A DNA stretch of 8,992 nucleotides from Candidatus Hydrogenedentota bacterium (GTDB taxonomy: Bacteria > Spirochaetota > Leptospiria > Turneriellales > J094): the NCBI GenBank assembly GCA_003695005.1, contig RFJE01000027.1, positions 1 through 8,992 on the forward strand, read 5' to 3'. The translations under genes and the position numbers were made by a program. The notes below the pieces were generated by a model, which saw only the letters and a program-made list of their open reading frames with translations, ran no database searches and was not told the origin of the DNA. How positions within the stretch are numbered: the first letter of the stretch is position 1; each line of letters starts with the position of its first letter. Below, one piece after another: positions 1 through 7,009 of the stretch.

Positions 1-686
1 AAATAAGATAATGCTTCGCCATACTCTTTGAGTTCGAAGTAAGAACGCATAATACGAAGCATAGCAAAAACAGCTTCGTTATTATTTGTAGCTTGTTTAC
101 GAGCTTTCTGAAAATACTTTAACGCCATGGAAAAATTTTTTTGTTTGTAATAAAGCTCACCAAGTTTTATGAGCGCTTCTTTTGCAGGATCGCTGTTTGC
201 AAACTTATCTAAAATGGTATGATAGGCTTCTAATGCTTTTTCAAGTCGTTTGTGTTTTTCATATAAAATTCCAAGAGAAAGCAATGCATACGGTGTTTTA
301 CGATGCTTCGGATATTTCTCGATAAACTTTTCAAAAAGGCGCAAAGCTTTTTTGCTCTTCTTTAACTTAAAATAAGTTTGTGCTTGCCAATAAAGTCCGT
401 CTGCATAGTAAGAGCTTTCTGGAAAATCTCTAAGGAAAATTTCGATTGCGTCCCTAGCAGCTTCGTAATCTTCCTGATAAAAAAAAGTAAGCGCTAAAAA
501 ATAAGATGCTTTGTCGGCATATTCTCCATAAGGATCAGTATCTAAAATTTCTTGTAATAAAATTCTAGCGGATACATAATTTTTTTCTTTTAGAGCCGAG
601 CGCGCTAAATCCCATAACGAAGAGACTTCTGCAGAATATAAGCACCATGTTAAAAAAAAAGAAAATAGGAAAGTTTTTCTCATCAT
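1..686 (-). CDS. Exported TPR-repeat protein (partial, C-terminus beyond left edge)
   Basis: This is an open frame of 228 codons, read off the minus strand and cut by the window edge. The N-terminus (MMRK, then a hydrophobic run to about residue 18) looks like a Sec signal peptide with likely cleavage near YSA/E, so the mature protein should be periplasmic or envelope-bound. From about residue 22 it consists of helical repeats of TPR/BamD/YbgF style: A-x-x-x-Y then a-x-x-x-F-x-x-F/Y-P motifs recur near residues 37-51, 62-90, 97-126, 134-163, 170-195 and 205-225 (for example DYEAARDAIEIFLRDFPES). Such repeats bind protein partners; the partner is not visible. A GGAAAG lies 2 bases before the ATG at 686 and 5 bases before an adjacent in-frame ATG at 683, so either may start translation. 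The start lies about 24 bases after the hslU stop, suggesting one operon. Cys15 (LTWC) is a poor lipobox because Trp sits before the Cys. Confidence 0.85.
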   Translation of the reverse strand, partial: MMRKTFLFSFFLTWCLYSAEVSSLWDLARSALKEKNYVSARILLQEILDTDPYGEYADKASYFLALTFFYQEDYEAARDAIEIFLRDFPESSYYADGLYWQAQTYFKLKKSKKALRLFEKFIEKYPKHRKTPYALLSLGILYEKHKRLEKALEAYHTILDKFANSDPAKEALIKLGELYYKQKNFSMALKYFQKARKQATNNNEAVFAMLRIMRSYFELKEYGEALSY

Positions 687-710
687 AACTTTCCGACTTT
701 TTGTTGTCTC

Positions 711-2114
711 TTACAATATATATCGAGATAAATCATTATCCTGAAGAACATCTTTCAATTGATCATCTACATATTTTCTATCCACGGTAACTTCTTTTCC
801 AGCAAACTCATCACTGTAAAAAGATACATGTTCGAGTACTTTTTCTAAAATGGTATGCAACCTGCGAGCACCTGTGTTCTCATGCTTTGAATTCATTTCC
901 ACGGCCACTTCGGCAATACGCTCAATACCATCCGTGGTAAACTCCAATGCAATATTTTCTGTAGAAAGAAGCGCTTTATATTGTTTTGTGAGAGCATTTT
1001 TAGGTCTTGTTAAAATTTCCATAAAGTCGTTTTTTGTAAGAGCTTTTAGCTGCACTCGCAAAGGAAAGCGACCTTGTAGTTCGGGAATTAAATCCGAAAC
1101 CGATGCTACATGAAATGCCCCTGCTGCAATAAACAAAATATGATCCGTCCTTACTTGTCCATGACGAGTGTTGACCGTCGTACCCTCTACAAGGGGTAAT
1201 ATATCTCGTTGCACACCTTCGCGAGATACATCCGGTCCTCCTTTCGAGGCTCGAGCTGCAATTTTATCAATTTCATCAATAAAGATAATTCCATTTTGTT
1301 CAGTACGCTCAATAGCTTCTTCTTTAATAGCATCAAAATCGAGTAGTTTTTCCATTTCTTCTTCAATTAAAAGTTTGCGAGCTTCTCGAATAGGAACTTT
1401 TTTTTCTGCCTTTTTTTTCGGGAATAAATCGCCTAGTGCATTTTGCATTTGGCTTTCAATATCTTCCATTCCTGGAAATGCCATGATGTGCATGGATAGG
1501 CCTTTGCTGGCTGGTACATTAATTTTAATTTCTCTATCTTCTAAATCACCATTAGCGAGCTTTGTACGGAAAATTTTTCGCACATATTCCATATCTTCTT
1601 CTTGCTGCGGTTCTTCTTCCTGGTCCTTCTTTTTACCTGCAATCGAAGATAAAAGGTTATCTAAAAGGTCCTTGTCCTCTTCGGTTTCTTTGTCTTCTCC
1701 GGAGACTAAAATGTTAATAATACGCTCTTCAGCAGCTTTTTCTGCTTTTTCTCGAACTTTTTTTTCATGCTCCGCCCTTACCATTTTTAAGGCATAGTTT
1801 AATAAATCTCGTACCATGCTTTCTACATCGCGACCAACATATCCGACTTCCGTGTACTTTGTTGCTTCTACTTTAATAAAAGGTGCTTTCACAAGCTTGG
1901 CAAGTCGTCTTGCAATCTCTGTTTTACCAACTCCGGTCGGACCCATCATAATAATATTTTTAGGGTGAATTTCTTCCTGGATAGGGTCTTCTCCTAAAGC
2001 CAATCTTCTGACTCGATTGCGAAGAGCAATGGCTACGGCTTTTTTTGCTTCCTCTTGACCAATGATAAACTCATCTAACTTTTGAACAATTTCTTTCGGG
2101 GTTAAGCCTTCCAT
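711..2114 (-). CDS. hslU: ATP-dependent protease ATPase subunit HslU (ClpY)
   Basis: HslU is the AAA+ unfoldase that forms a hexameric ring, unfolds substrates with ATP and feeds them to the HslV peptidase in the cytoplasm. The 467-residue product is full length for the family. Visible landmarks are the Walker A motif GPTGVGKT at 58-65, the pore-loop GYVG at 91-94 which grips substrate, the charged HslU-specific I domain at about 110-245, the Walker B motif IIFIDE at 276-281, the GRFPLR arginine-finger region at 348-353 and sensor 2 GARRLH at 415-420. The C-terminus DLSRYIL matches the conserved tail that inserts between HslV subunits and switches on the peptidase. The ATG overlaps the hslV stop as TAATG, and an AAAGGAGA ribosome site lies inside the end of hslV, so translation is probably coupled. 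In the I domain, FPKKKAEKKV is encoded by two closely spaced A8 tracts, a possible slippage site. Confidence 0.98.
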   Translation of the reverse strand: MEGLTPKEIVQKLDEFIIGQEEAKKAVAIALRNRVRRLALGEDPIQEEIHPKNIIMMGPTGVGKTEIARRLAKLVKAPFIKVEATKYTEVGYVGRDVESMVRDLLNYALKMVRAEHEKKVREKAEKAAEERIINILVSGEDKETEEDKDLLDNLLSSIAGKKKDQEEEPQQEEDMEYVRKIFRTKLANGDLEDREIKINVPASKGLSMHIMAFPGMEDIESQMQNALGDLFPKKKAEKKVPIREARKLLIEEEMEKLLDFDAIKEEAIERTEQNGIIFIDEIDKIAARASKGGPDVSREGVQRDILPLVEGTTVNTRHGQVRTDHILFIAAGAFHVASVSDLIPELQGRFPLRVQLKALTKNDFMEILTRPKNALTKQYKALLSTENIALEFTTDGIERIAEVAVEMNSKHENTGARRLHTILEKVLEHVSFYSDEFAGKEVTVDRKYVDDQLKDVLQDNDLSRYIL

Positions 2115-2659
2115 TACTTGTCTCCTTTTACAGTCTCTAGTATCACTTGGTCATTGGTATAGACGCAAATTTCGGATGCGATCTTAAGAGATTCTTTTGC
2201 AATTTCCTCTGCAGAAAGTTTTGTATTTCTATATAAGGCACGAGCTGCTGCCAAGGCAAAATTGCCCCCCGAGCCAATAGCAACAATTTTTTCATCGGCA
2301 TCTACCACATCGCCATTTCCTGTAAGCAGCAATAAATCATTCCCATCGGTTACAATCATCATGGCTTCTAGCCTGCGTAAAATTCGATCGGTACGCCAAT
2401 CTTTCGCTAACTCTACAGCCGACCGCATTAAATTGCCACCATAAGCTTGTAGTTTGCTTTCAAACAATTCTAATAGGGTGAAGGCATCCGCGGTAGCTCC
2501 GGCAAATCCGGCAAGAACTTTGCCATCATACATACGACGCACTTTTTTAGCAGTTCCTTTTAAGATAGTAGAACCCGTAGAAACCTGTCCGTCACCTGCC
2601 ATCGCCGTGATGCCATCTTTTTGTACAGCGACAATGGTTGTTGAATGCCATTTTTCCAT
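2114..2659 (-). CDS. hslV: ATP-dependent protease peptidase subunit HslV (ClpQ)
   Basis: HslV is the proteasome-like N-terminal-nucleophile threonine peptidase of the HslUV protease; two hexamers stack and are capped by HslU. The 181-residue product starts [10 protein letters not shown]. Family alignment places the catalytic Thr1 at residue 7, so a six-residue propeptide (MEKWHS) must be removed, unlike E. coli where only Met is lost. Counting from Thr7, the expected active-site residues fall in place: Asp17 (D23 in GDGQ), Lys33 (K39) and Ser124 (S130 in GSGG); Gly45 is G51. The WRTDR segment at 88-92 and VYTND near the C-terminus are also typical. The start is chosen because it is the only Met near the nucleophile, with AAGG seven bases upstream. 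It is the first gene of a minus-strand operon (hslV-hslU-TPR) and diverges from trpE. Heat-shock control is common for the family, but no heat-shock operator (CIRCE) is visible. Confidence 0.98.
   Translation of the reverse strand: MEKWHSTTIVAVQKDGITAMAGDGQVSTGSTILKGTAKKVRRMYDGKVLAGFAGATADAFTLLELFESKLQAYGGNLMRSAVELAKDWRTDRILRRLEAMMIVTDGNDLLLLTGNGDVVDADEKIVAIGSGGNFALAAARALYRNTKLSAEEIAKESLKIASEICVYTNDQVILETVKGDK
2121..2128 (-). promoter_or_regulatory. hslU ribosome binding site within the end of hslV
   Basis: On the minus strand, AAAGGAGA occupies the last codons of hslV, with the AGGAG core seven bases from the hslU ATG. With the TAATG stop/start overlap this supports translational coupling, which would help equalise peptidase and ATPase subunit production. 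Confidence 0.8.
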
Positions 2660-2681
2660 AACACAACCTTAAAATTAAAAG

Positions 2682-2699
2682 ACAAGCTGTACAGTTTGT
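2682..2699. promoter_or_regulatory. 18-base near-perfect palindrome, candidate operator between hslV and trpE
   Basis: The sequence ACAAGCTGTACAGTTTGT is symmetric around its centre except for one mismatched pair (G2686/T2695); its core CTGTACAG is a perfect 8-base palindrome. It lies between the divergent hslV and trpE starts and overlaps the best -35-like sequence for trpE. This is the form expected of a site for a dimeric repressor. It does not resemble the E. coli TrpR operator, which carries CTAG half-site cores. Which regulator binds, if any, is inference. Confidence 0.4.
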
Positions 2700-2715
2700 T
2701 TCTGTGAAACATAAT
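2688..2715 (+). promoter_or_regulatory. Possible trpE promoter
   Basis: TGTACA at 2688-2693 (4 of 6 to the sigma-70 -35 consensus) is followed after 16 bases by CATAAT at 2710-2715 (5 of 6 to the -10). Transcription would begin near 2722 and give a leader of about 78 bases before the preferred trpE start. The -35 lies inside the 2682-2699 palindrome, so a bound repressor would block it. In an A+T-rich genome such matches are easily found by chance. Confidence 0.35.
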
Positions 2716-2719
2716 TCTA
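2714..2719 (-). promoter_or_regulatory. Possible -10 element for the hslV operon
   Basis: On the minus strand TAGAAT matches the sigma-70 -10 hexamer at five of six positions and lies about 55 bases before the hslV start. No good -35 is seen at 16-18 bases upstream (TTTCGC or GTTTCG at best), so the call is weak. It overlaps the proposed trpE -10 on the other strand, which would make the two promoters compete. Confidence 0.22.
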
Positions 2720-2733
2720 TGGAACCAGCGATA

Positions 2734-2746
2734 CGGCGAAACGCCG
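2734..2746 (+). other. Short GC-rich hairpin in the proposed trpE leader
   Basis: CGGCG-AAA-CGCCG forms a perfect five-base-pair stem with a three-base loop, a notable GC cluster in A+T-rich sequence. No T run follows on either strand, so it is not an intrinsic terminator. No run of Trp codons in a short upstream reading frame was found, so classical trp attenuation is not supported. It could stabilise or pause the trpE leader transcript, or be chance. Confidence 0.35.
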
Positions 2747-2799
2747 CAAAAGCTGAAATGGAACTCTTTACAGTTTCGCTCAAAAGGAAAAAGCAACCT

Positions 2800-4371
2800 A
2801 TGCTTTCCTTAACGGAAAAAGAGTTTCTCGAGGTAGCCACAAAATTTAATGTAATTCCACTTGTGCGTTCCGTTGTACTAGATTTAGAAACTCCGGTAGG
2901 GCTTTATATTCGATCCGGTGCATGGCGAACACCTTATTCTTTTTTATTAGAGTCGGTAACTGGTGGCGAAAATCTTGGTCGATATAGTATTTTAGGTACA
3001 CAAGCTTATGCAATTGTATCAGGAAAAAATCACGAATTTTTTGTAGAAAAAAATGGCCGGAAGAAAAGCTTAAGCGCTAAAGATCCAATTGAAGCATTAC
3101 GCGAAGCTATGCAGTCATATCGTTTATATGAAGATCCGAGTTTATCGGGATTTTATAGTGGTGCCACAGGATATTTTTCGTATGACATGATTCGCTATTA
3201 TGAGACAATTGAGTATGATACTCATAATTTAGATCCGGAAAAACGAAAGCCTAAAAAAATGCAAGATCCGCTAAAGCTACCGGATTTAGTGTTTGTTATC
3301 CCGCAGCAAGTTATTTGGTTAGACCATGCCATGGGGAAAATGAACATCATCGAAAATATTTTTATTGAAGAAAACGAGATTCAAGAAAAGGAAAGTTTAC
3401 AGAAATTGTATCACAATGCAACAGAAAGAATCAATAAGCTAATAGAGAAAGTTTCTTCCGATAGCGAGTGGAAAGAATTTCGTAAGCATATTCCTAGAAC
3501 TCAGGCAAAAGCCCAATGGACTTCTAATGTATCACGAGAAGAATATGCGAACATTGTAGAAAGGTGCAAAGAATACATTAAAGCAGGAGATATTTTTCAG
3601 GTCGTGCCTTCGCGCCGCTTTCAAACATCGTTTGACCATCACCCTTTTTTCTTATACAGAGGCCTAAGAGCAACCAATCCTAGTCCTTATATGTTTTATT
3701 TAAATTTTCCCGAGGGAGTTTTAGCGGGTAGCTCACCCGAAATTCTTGTAAAGAAAGAAGGGAATGAAGTTATTTTACGCCCCATTGCAGGCACCATTCA
3801 TAGAGGTAGTTCTCCAGCAGAAGATGCCGCTCTTAGCCAAAAACTTCTAAGTGATGAAAAAGAAATTGCAGAGCATGTTATGCTTGTAGATTTAGGACGC
3901 AACGATGTTGGTCGCGTTTCTTTGTATGGTAGCGTACATGTAGATGAACTCATGGTGATTGAAAAATACTCTCATGTTATGCATATTGTCTCCAATGTAC
4001 GAGGCCGCATTCGCCCCGACTTTGATGCTTATGATTGCTTAAAAGTAGCTTTCCCTGCAGGGACAGTTTCCGGTGCGCCAAAAGTAAGAGCCATGCAAAT
4101 TATTGAGGAAATGGAGCCCGAAAAAAGAGGATTTTATGCCGGTTGTGTTGGTTACTTTTCCTTAACAGGGGATATGGATACAGCAATTACATTGCGGTCT
4201 ATTTTGTATAAAGATGGTATTGTATATGTACAAGCCGGTGGTGGGCTTGTTTACGATTCAGACCCTGAGAAAGAAAATCAGGAAGTGGAAAATAAAGCAG
4301 CGGGCCCTATGAAAGCAGTTCAAATGGTCCTAGATGGTGAGTTTTCTCGCACATGGAAGGAGGAAGCATGA
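2800..4371 (+). CDS. trpE: Anthranilate synthase component I (TrpE)
   Basis: TrpE converts chorismate to anthranilate using ammonia delivered by TrpG, the committed step of tryptophan synthesis. From ATG 2800 the product has 523 residues. The N-terminal half carries the LLES motif (49-52), part of the site where tryptophan binds for feedback inhibition. The catalytic half has RPIAGTIHRG (327-336), DLGRND (364-369), the FPAGTVSGAPK signature (418-428) and QAGGGLVYDSDPE (478-490). Alanine in PIAGT, where aminodeoxychorismate synthases (PabB) have lysine, supports TrpE over PabB. The frame is open upstream to a GTG at 2704, but those extra 32 residues resemble no TrpE N-terminus and have no ribosome site, whereas MLSLTEKEFLEVA looks like a normal TrpE start and has AAAAGGA about 11 bases before it. 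ATG 2719 and 2758 are less likely alternatives. The stop overlaps the trpG start as ATGA. Confidence 0.95.
   Translation: MLSLTEKEFLEVATKFNVIPLVRSVVLDLETPVGLYIRSGAWRTPYSFLLESVTGGENLGRYSILGTQAYAIVSGKNHEFFVEKNGRKKSLSAKDPIEALREAMQSYRLYEDPSLSGFYSGATGYFSYDMIRYYETIEYDTHNLDPEKRKPKKMQDPLKLPDLVFVIPQQVIWLDHAMGKMNIIENIFIEENEIQEKESLQKLYHNATERINKLIEKVSSDSEWKEFRKHIPRTQAKAQWTSNVSREEYANIVERCKEYIKAGDIFQVVPSRRFQTSFDHHPFFLYRGLRATNPSPYMFYLNFPEGVLAGSSPEILVKKEGNEVILRPIAGTIHRGSSPAEDAALSQKLLSDEKEIAEHVMLVDLGRNDVGRVSLYGSVHVDELMVIEKYSHVMHIVSNVRGRIRPDFDAYDCLKVAFPAGTVSGAPKVRAMQIIEEMEPEKRGFYAGCVGYFSLTGDMDTAITLRSILYKDGIVYVQAGGGLVYDSDPEKENQEVENKAAGPMKAVQMVLDGEFSRTWKEEA
4357..4363 (+). promoter_or_regulatory. trpG ribosome binding site
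   Basis: AAGGAGG lies four bases before the ATG at 4368, inside the last trpE codons. It decides the trpG start in favour of 4368 over the in-frame ATG at 4353, since it would lie within the coding sequence of the longer form. Confidence 0.85.
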
Positions 4372-4940
4372 TATTTATTTTAGATAATTATGATTCCTTT
4401 ACTTACAACATTGTGCAATATGCCGGTGAGTTTACTCCGAATTTACACATTGCTAGGAATGATAAAATAGCTGTGCAAGAAGTTTTGCAGATGCAGCCAA
4501 AGGGGATCATTATTTCGCCGGGGCCAAAAACCCCTAAAGAAGCCGGCATTTCTTGTGATTTAATCCAAGCTGCTGCAGGAAAAGTCCCTATTCTTGGCGT
4601 TTGTTTAGGTCACCAAGCCATTGGTGAGGTTTTTGGAGCAAATGTCATTCGAGCACCCGAAATTAAACATGGGAAGACAAGTACCATTCGCCATTTTAGC
4701 TCAGCCATTTTTCAAGGAATCCCCGAAGAATTTTCTGCTACAAGGTATCACTCTTTAATTGTGGATCGAGAAACATTACCAAAAAACCTTAGAATTACTG
4801 CAGAGACATCCGATGGACTCATTATGGCATTAGAGCACGCTGAACTTTCCCATGTTTATGGAGTACAGTTTCATCCAGAATCCATTTTAACACCGGAAGG
4901 ACTCAAGATCATTCAAAACTTTATTCGTCTTTGCAACTAA
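4368..4940 (+). CDS. trpG: Anthranilate synthase component II, glutamine amidotransferase (TrpG)
   Basis: TrpG is a class I glutamine amidotransferase that hydrolyses glutamine and channels ammonia to TrpE. The 190-residue product is normal in length for a stand-alone TrpG/PabA. The catalytic triad is visible: Cys79 in GVCLGHQ (77-83), and His169 and Glu171 in VQFHPES (166-172). Other family marks are LDNYDSFTYN (5-14), SPGP (50-53), the HGKTS loop (101-105) and RYHSL (126-130). The start at 4368 gives the standard MIFILDNYDSF N-terminus. The 4-base overlap with trpE (ATGA) and the strong ribosome site indicate coupled translation and a fixed subunit ratio. No pabB is visible here, and the same subunit can serve folate synthesis in some bacteria; whether it does so here cannot be told. 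No other trp genes (D, C, F, B, A) follow; the next gene is convergent. Confidence 0.97.
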   Translation: MIFILDNYDSFTYNIVQYAGEFTPNLHIARNDKIAVQEVLQMQPKGIIISPGPKTPKEAGISCDLIQAAAGKVPILGVCLGHQAIGEVFGANVIRAPEIKHGKTSTIRHFSSAIFQGIPEEFSATRYHSLIVDRETLPKNLRITAETSDGLIMALEHAELSHVYGVQFHPESILTPEGLKIIQNFIRLCN

Positions 4941-4964
4941 ATTAGCACCAAGTCAGGGACAAAG

Positions 4965-6098
<1,134 letters not shown>

Positions 6099-6150
6099 GG
6101 GAATTCATCACGGATTCAAGTTCTAAATACAAGCCTCTTTCCAAGCATAC

Positions 6151-6156
6151 TTGACA
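6151..6156 (+). promoter_or_regulatory. Perfect -35-like hexamer upstream of the solute-binding gene
   Basis: TTGACA matches the sigma-70 -35 consensus exactly, 29 bases before the ATG at 6185. At normal spacing the -10 would be GAAATA or AAATAC, a poor match, and transcription would begin almost at the start codon. It may be a promoter that needs an activator, a leaderless promoter or chance. Confidence 0.25.
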
Positions 6157-6169
6157 GGTTAAAGTAAAA

Positions 6170-6184
6170 AAGGGAAATACCCTT
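6170..6184 (+). promoter_or_regulatory. Hairpin covering the likely ribosome site of the solute-binding gene
   Basis: AAGGG-AAATA-CCCTT is a perfect five-base-pair inverted repeat with a five-base loop, ending at the base before the ATG. AAGGG is the only Shine-Dalgarno-like sequence available, so the stem would hide it and limit initiation. The regulatory role is inference. Confidence 0.35.
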
Positions 6185-7000
6185 ATGTTTAAGCAAGTTA
6201 AAGTTCTATTTTTGTTTAGTATCAGCTTTTTCCTTTTTGCTCAGCCTGCAAAATATTCGGATAGCAAACTAGATCTGATCCAAAAGGAGGGATTGATTCG
6301 GATTGCAGTAGCAAAAAATTATCCCCCTTTGAGCTATCAAAAAAACGGCAGTGTGCATGGATTAGAAATTAAAATGGGAAAAGCACTGGCAAAATTTTTA
6401 CAAGTAAAAGTAAAATTTTTTCCGATGAATTTACGAGAAGCATTAGCTGCGTTACAAGATGGGAAAGTGGATCTTATATTATCAGGTTTAAGTCGATCGT
6501 TAGAAAGAGCACAAAAAATTTGGTTTTCTCGGCCTTATTTAATGGTCTCGCCGGCTGTGCTAGTGAATAAGAGATTCTTACCTCAAACAAAATTTGGGGA
6601 TGTGTTTGAAGAAAAACCTTTTTTAACGTTATGGGATTTAAAGCGAATACCTGATTTTGTGTTTGGTTATAAAAAAGGATCCGTGTATGAAATTCTTTTA
6701 AAGAGTGAGTTTCACTCGCATGAAAGTAAAGGTTTTTCTAACAACCAGCTTGGTATAAAAGCGTTATTAAACGGAGACATCTACGGCTTCGTACACGACT
6801 CGGTGTATTTAGATTACTTATACGAAAAAAATCCAAGTTGGAAGAATCGGTTTAAGTTATTGCAAGGTGGTTCACGTTTAGAGCATATTTGTGCAGGTTT
6901 ACCCTTTGGGGCAATTTACTTAAAAAACCAAGTGGATACTTTTATTTTAGAAATAAAGCGGACTGGCCAACTGGACAAGTGGTTAAAAGAATCAAAATAG
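6185..7000 (+). CDS. Periplasmic solute-binding protein, family 3 (amino-acid type)
   Basis: The 271-residue product has a signal peptide (hydrophobic run at about 7-19, cleavage probably near residues 20-22) followed by one family 3 solute-binding domain, which in the periplasm captures amino acids or related small ligands for ABC importers. LIRIAVAKNYPPLSY (37-51) and GLEIKMGKALAKFL (59-72) match the family signature, except that Lys63 replaces the usual acidic residue. Arg108 in SGLSRSLERAQ aligns with the arginine that holds the ligand alpha-carboxylate in HisJ-like proteins, and Asp205 in GFVHD aligns with the aspartate that holds the alpha-amino group, so an amino-acid ligand is plausible; which one is unknown. 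No permease or ATPase gene follows. Instead the stop codon lies inside the ribosome site of the next gene, an outer-membrane barrel. There is no membrane anchor or signalling domain, and Cys236 is the only Cys, so it is not a lipoprotein. Confidence 0.9.
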   Translation: MFKQVKVLFLFSISFFLFAQPAKYSDSKLDLIQKEGLIRIAVAKNYPPLSYQKNGSVHGLEIKMGKALAKFLQVKVKFFPMNLREALAALQDGKVDLILSGLSRSLERAQKIWFSRPYLMVSPAVLVNKRFLPQTKFGDVFEEKPFLTLWDLKRIPDFVFGYKKGSVYEILLKSEFHSHESKGFSNNQLGIKALLNGDIYGFVHDSVYLDYLYEKNPSWKNRFKLLQGGSRLEHICAGLPFGAIYLKNQVDTFILEIKRTGQLDKWLKESK

Positions 7001-7004
7001 GAGG
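6999..7004 (+). promoter_or_regulatory. Ribosome binding site fixing the GTG start of the barrel gene
   Basis: AGGAGG, a full Shine-Dalgarno match, begins inside the TAG stop of the solute-binding gene and lies five bases before GTG 7010. It supports the non-ATG start and shows the two genes are read from one message. Confidence 0.85.
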
Positions 7005-7009
7005 AATTT

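Noticed and set aside
639..650. Lipobox at the TPR protein N-terminus (LTWC, Cys15)
   Set aside because: Trp directly before the Cys is incompatible with usual lipoboxes. A signal peptidase I site at YSA/E fits better.
1168..1797. A 209-codon open frame on the plus strand, opposite hslU
   Set aside because: It lies wholly antisense to the unmistakable hslU and its Ser-rich product mirrors the complement of Lys/Glu-rich HslU codons. There is no ribosome site or family resemblance.
2719..2800. Classical trp attenuator with a leader peptide
   Set aside because: No short frame with clustered Trp codons was found and the only stable hairpin is not followed by a T run.
2560..2840. Two minus-strand open frames of about 80 codons covering the hslV start and the trpE start
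   Set aside because: They overlap hslV in another frame and the trpE N-terminus in antisense, with no recognisable product or ribosome site. The region is better read as a divergent control region.
4353..4367. Longer trpG start adding five residues (MEGGS)
   Set aside because: These bases form the ribosome site for ATG 4368, which gives the standard TrpG N-terminus.
2800..4371. Reading the chorismate-using enzyme as PabB (aminodeoxychorismate synthase)
   Set aside because: PIAGT carries Ala where PabB has the catalytic Lys, the LLES tryptophan-binding motif is present, and trpG overlaps directly.
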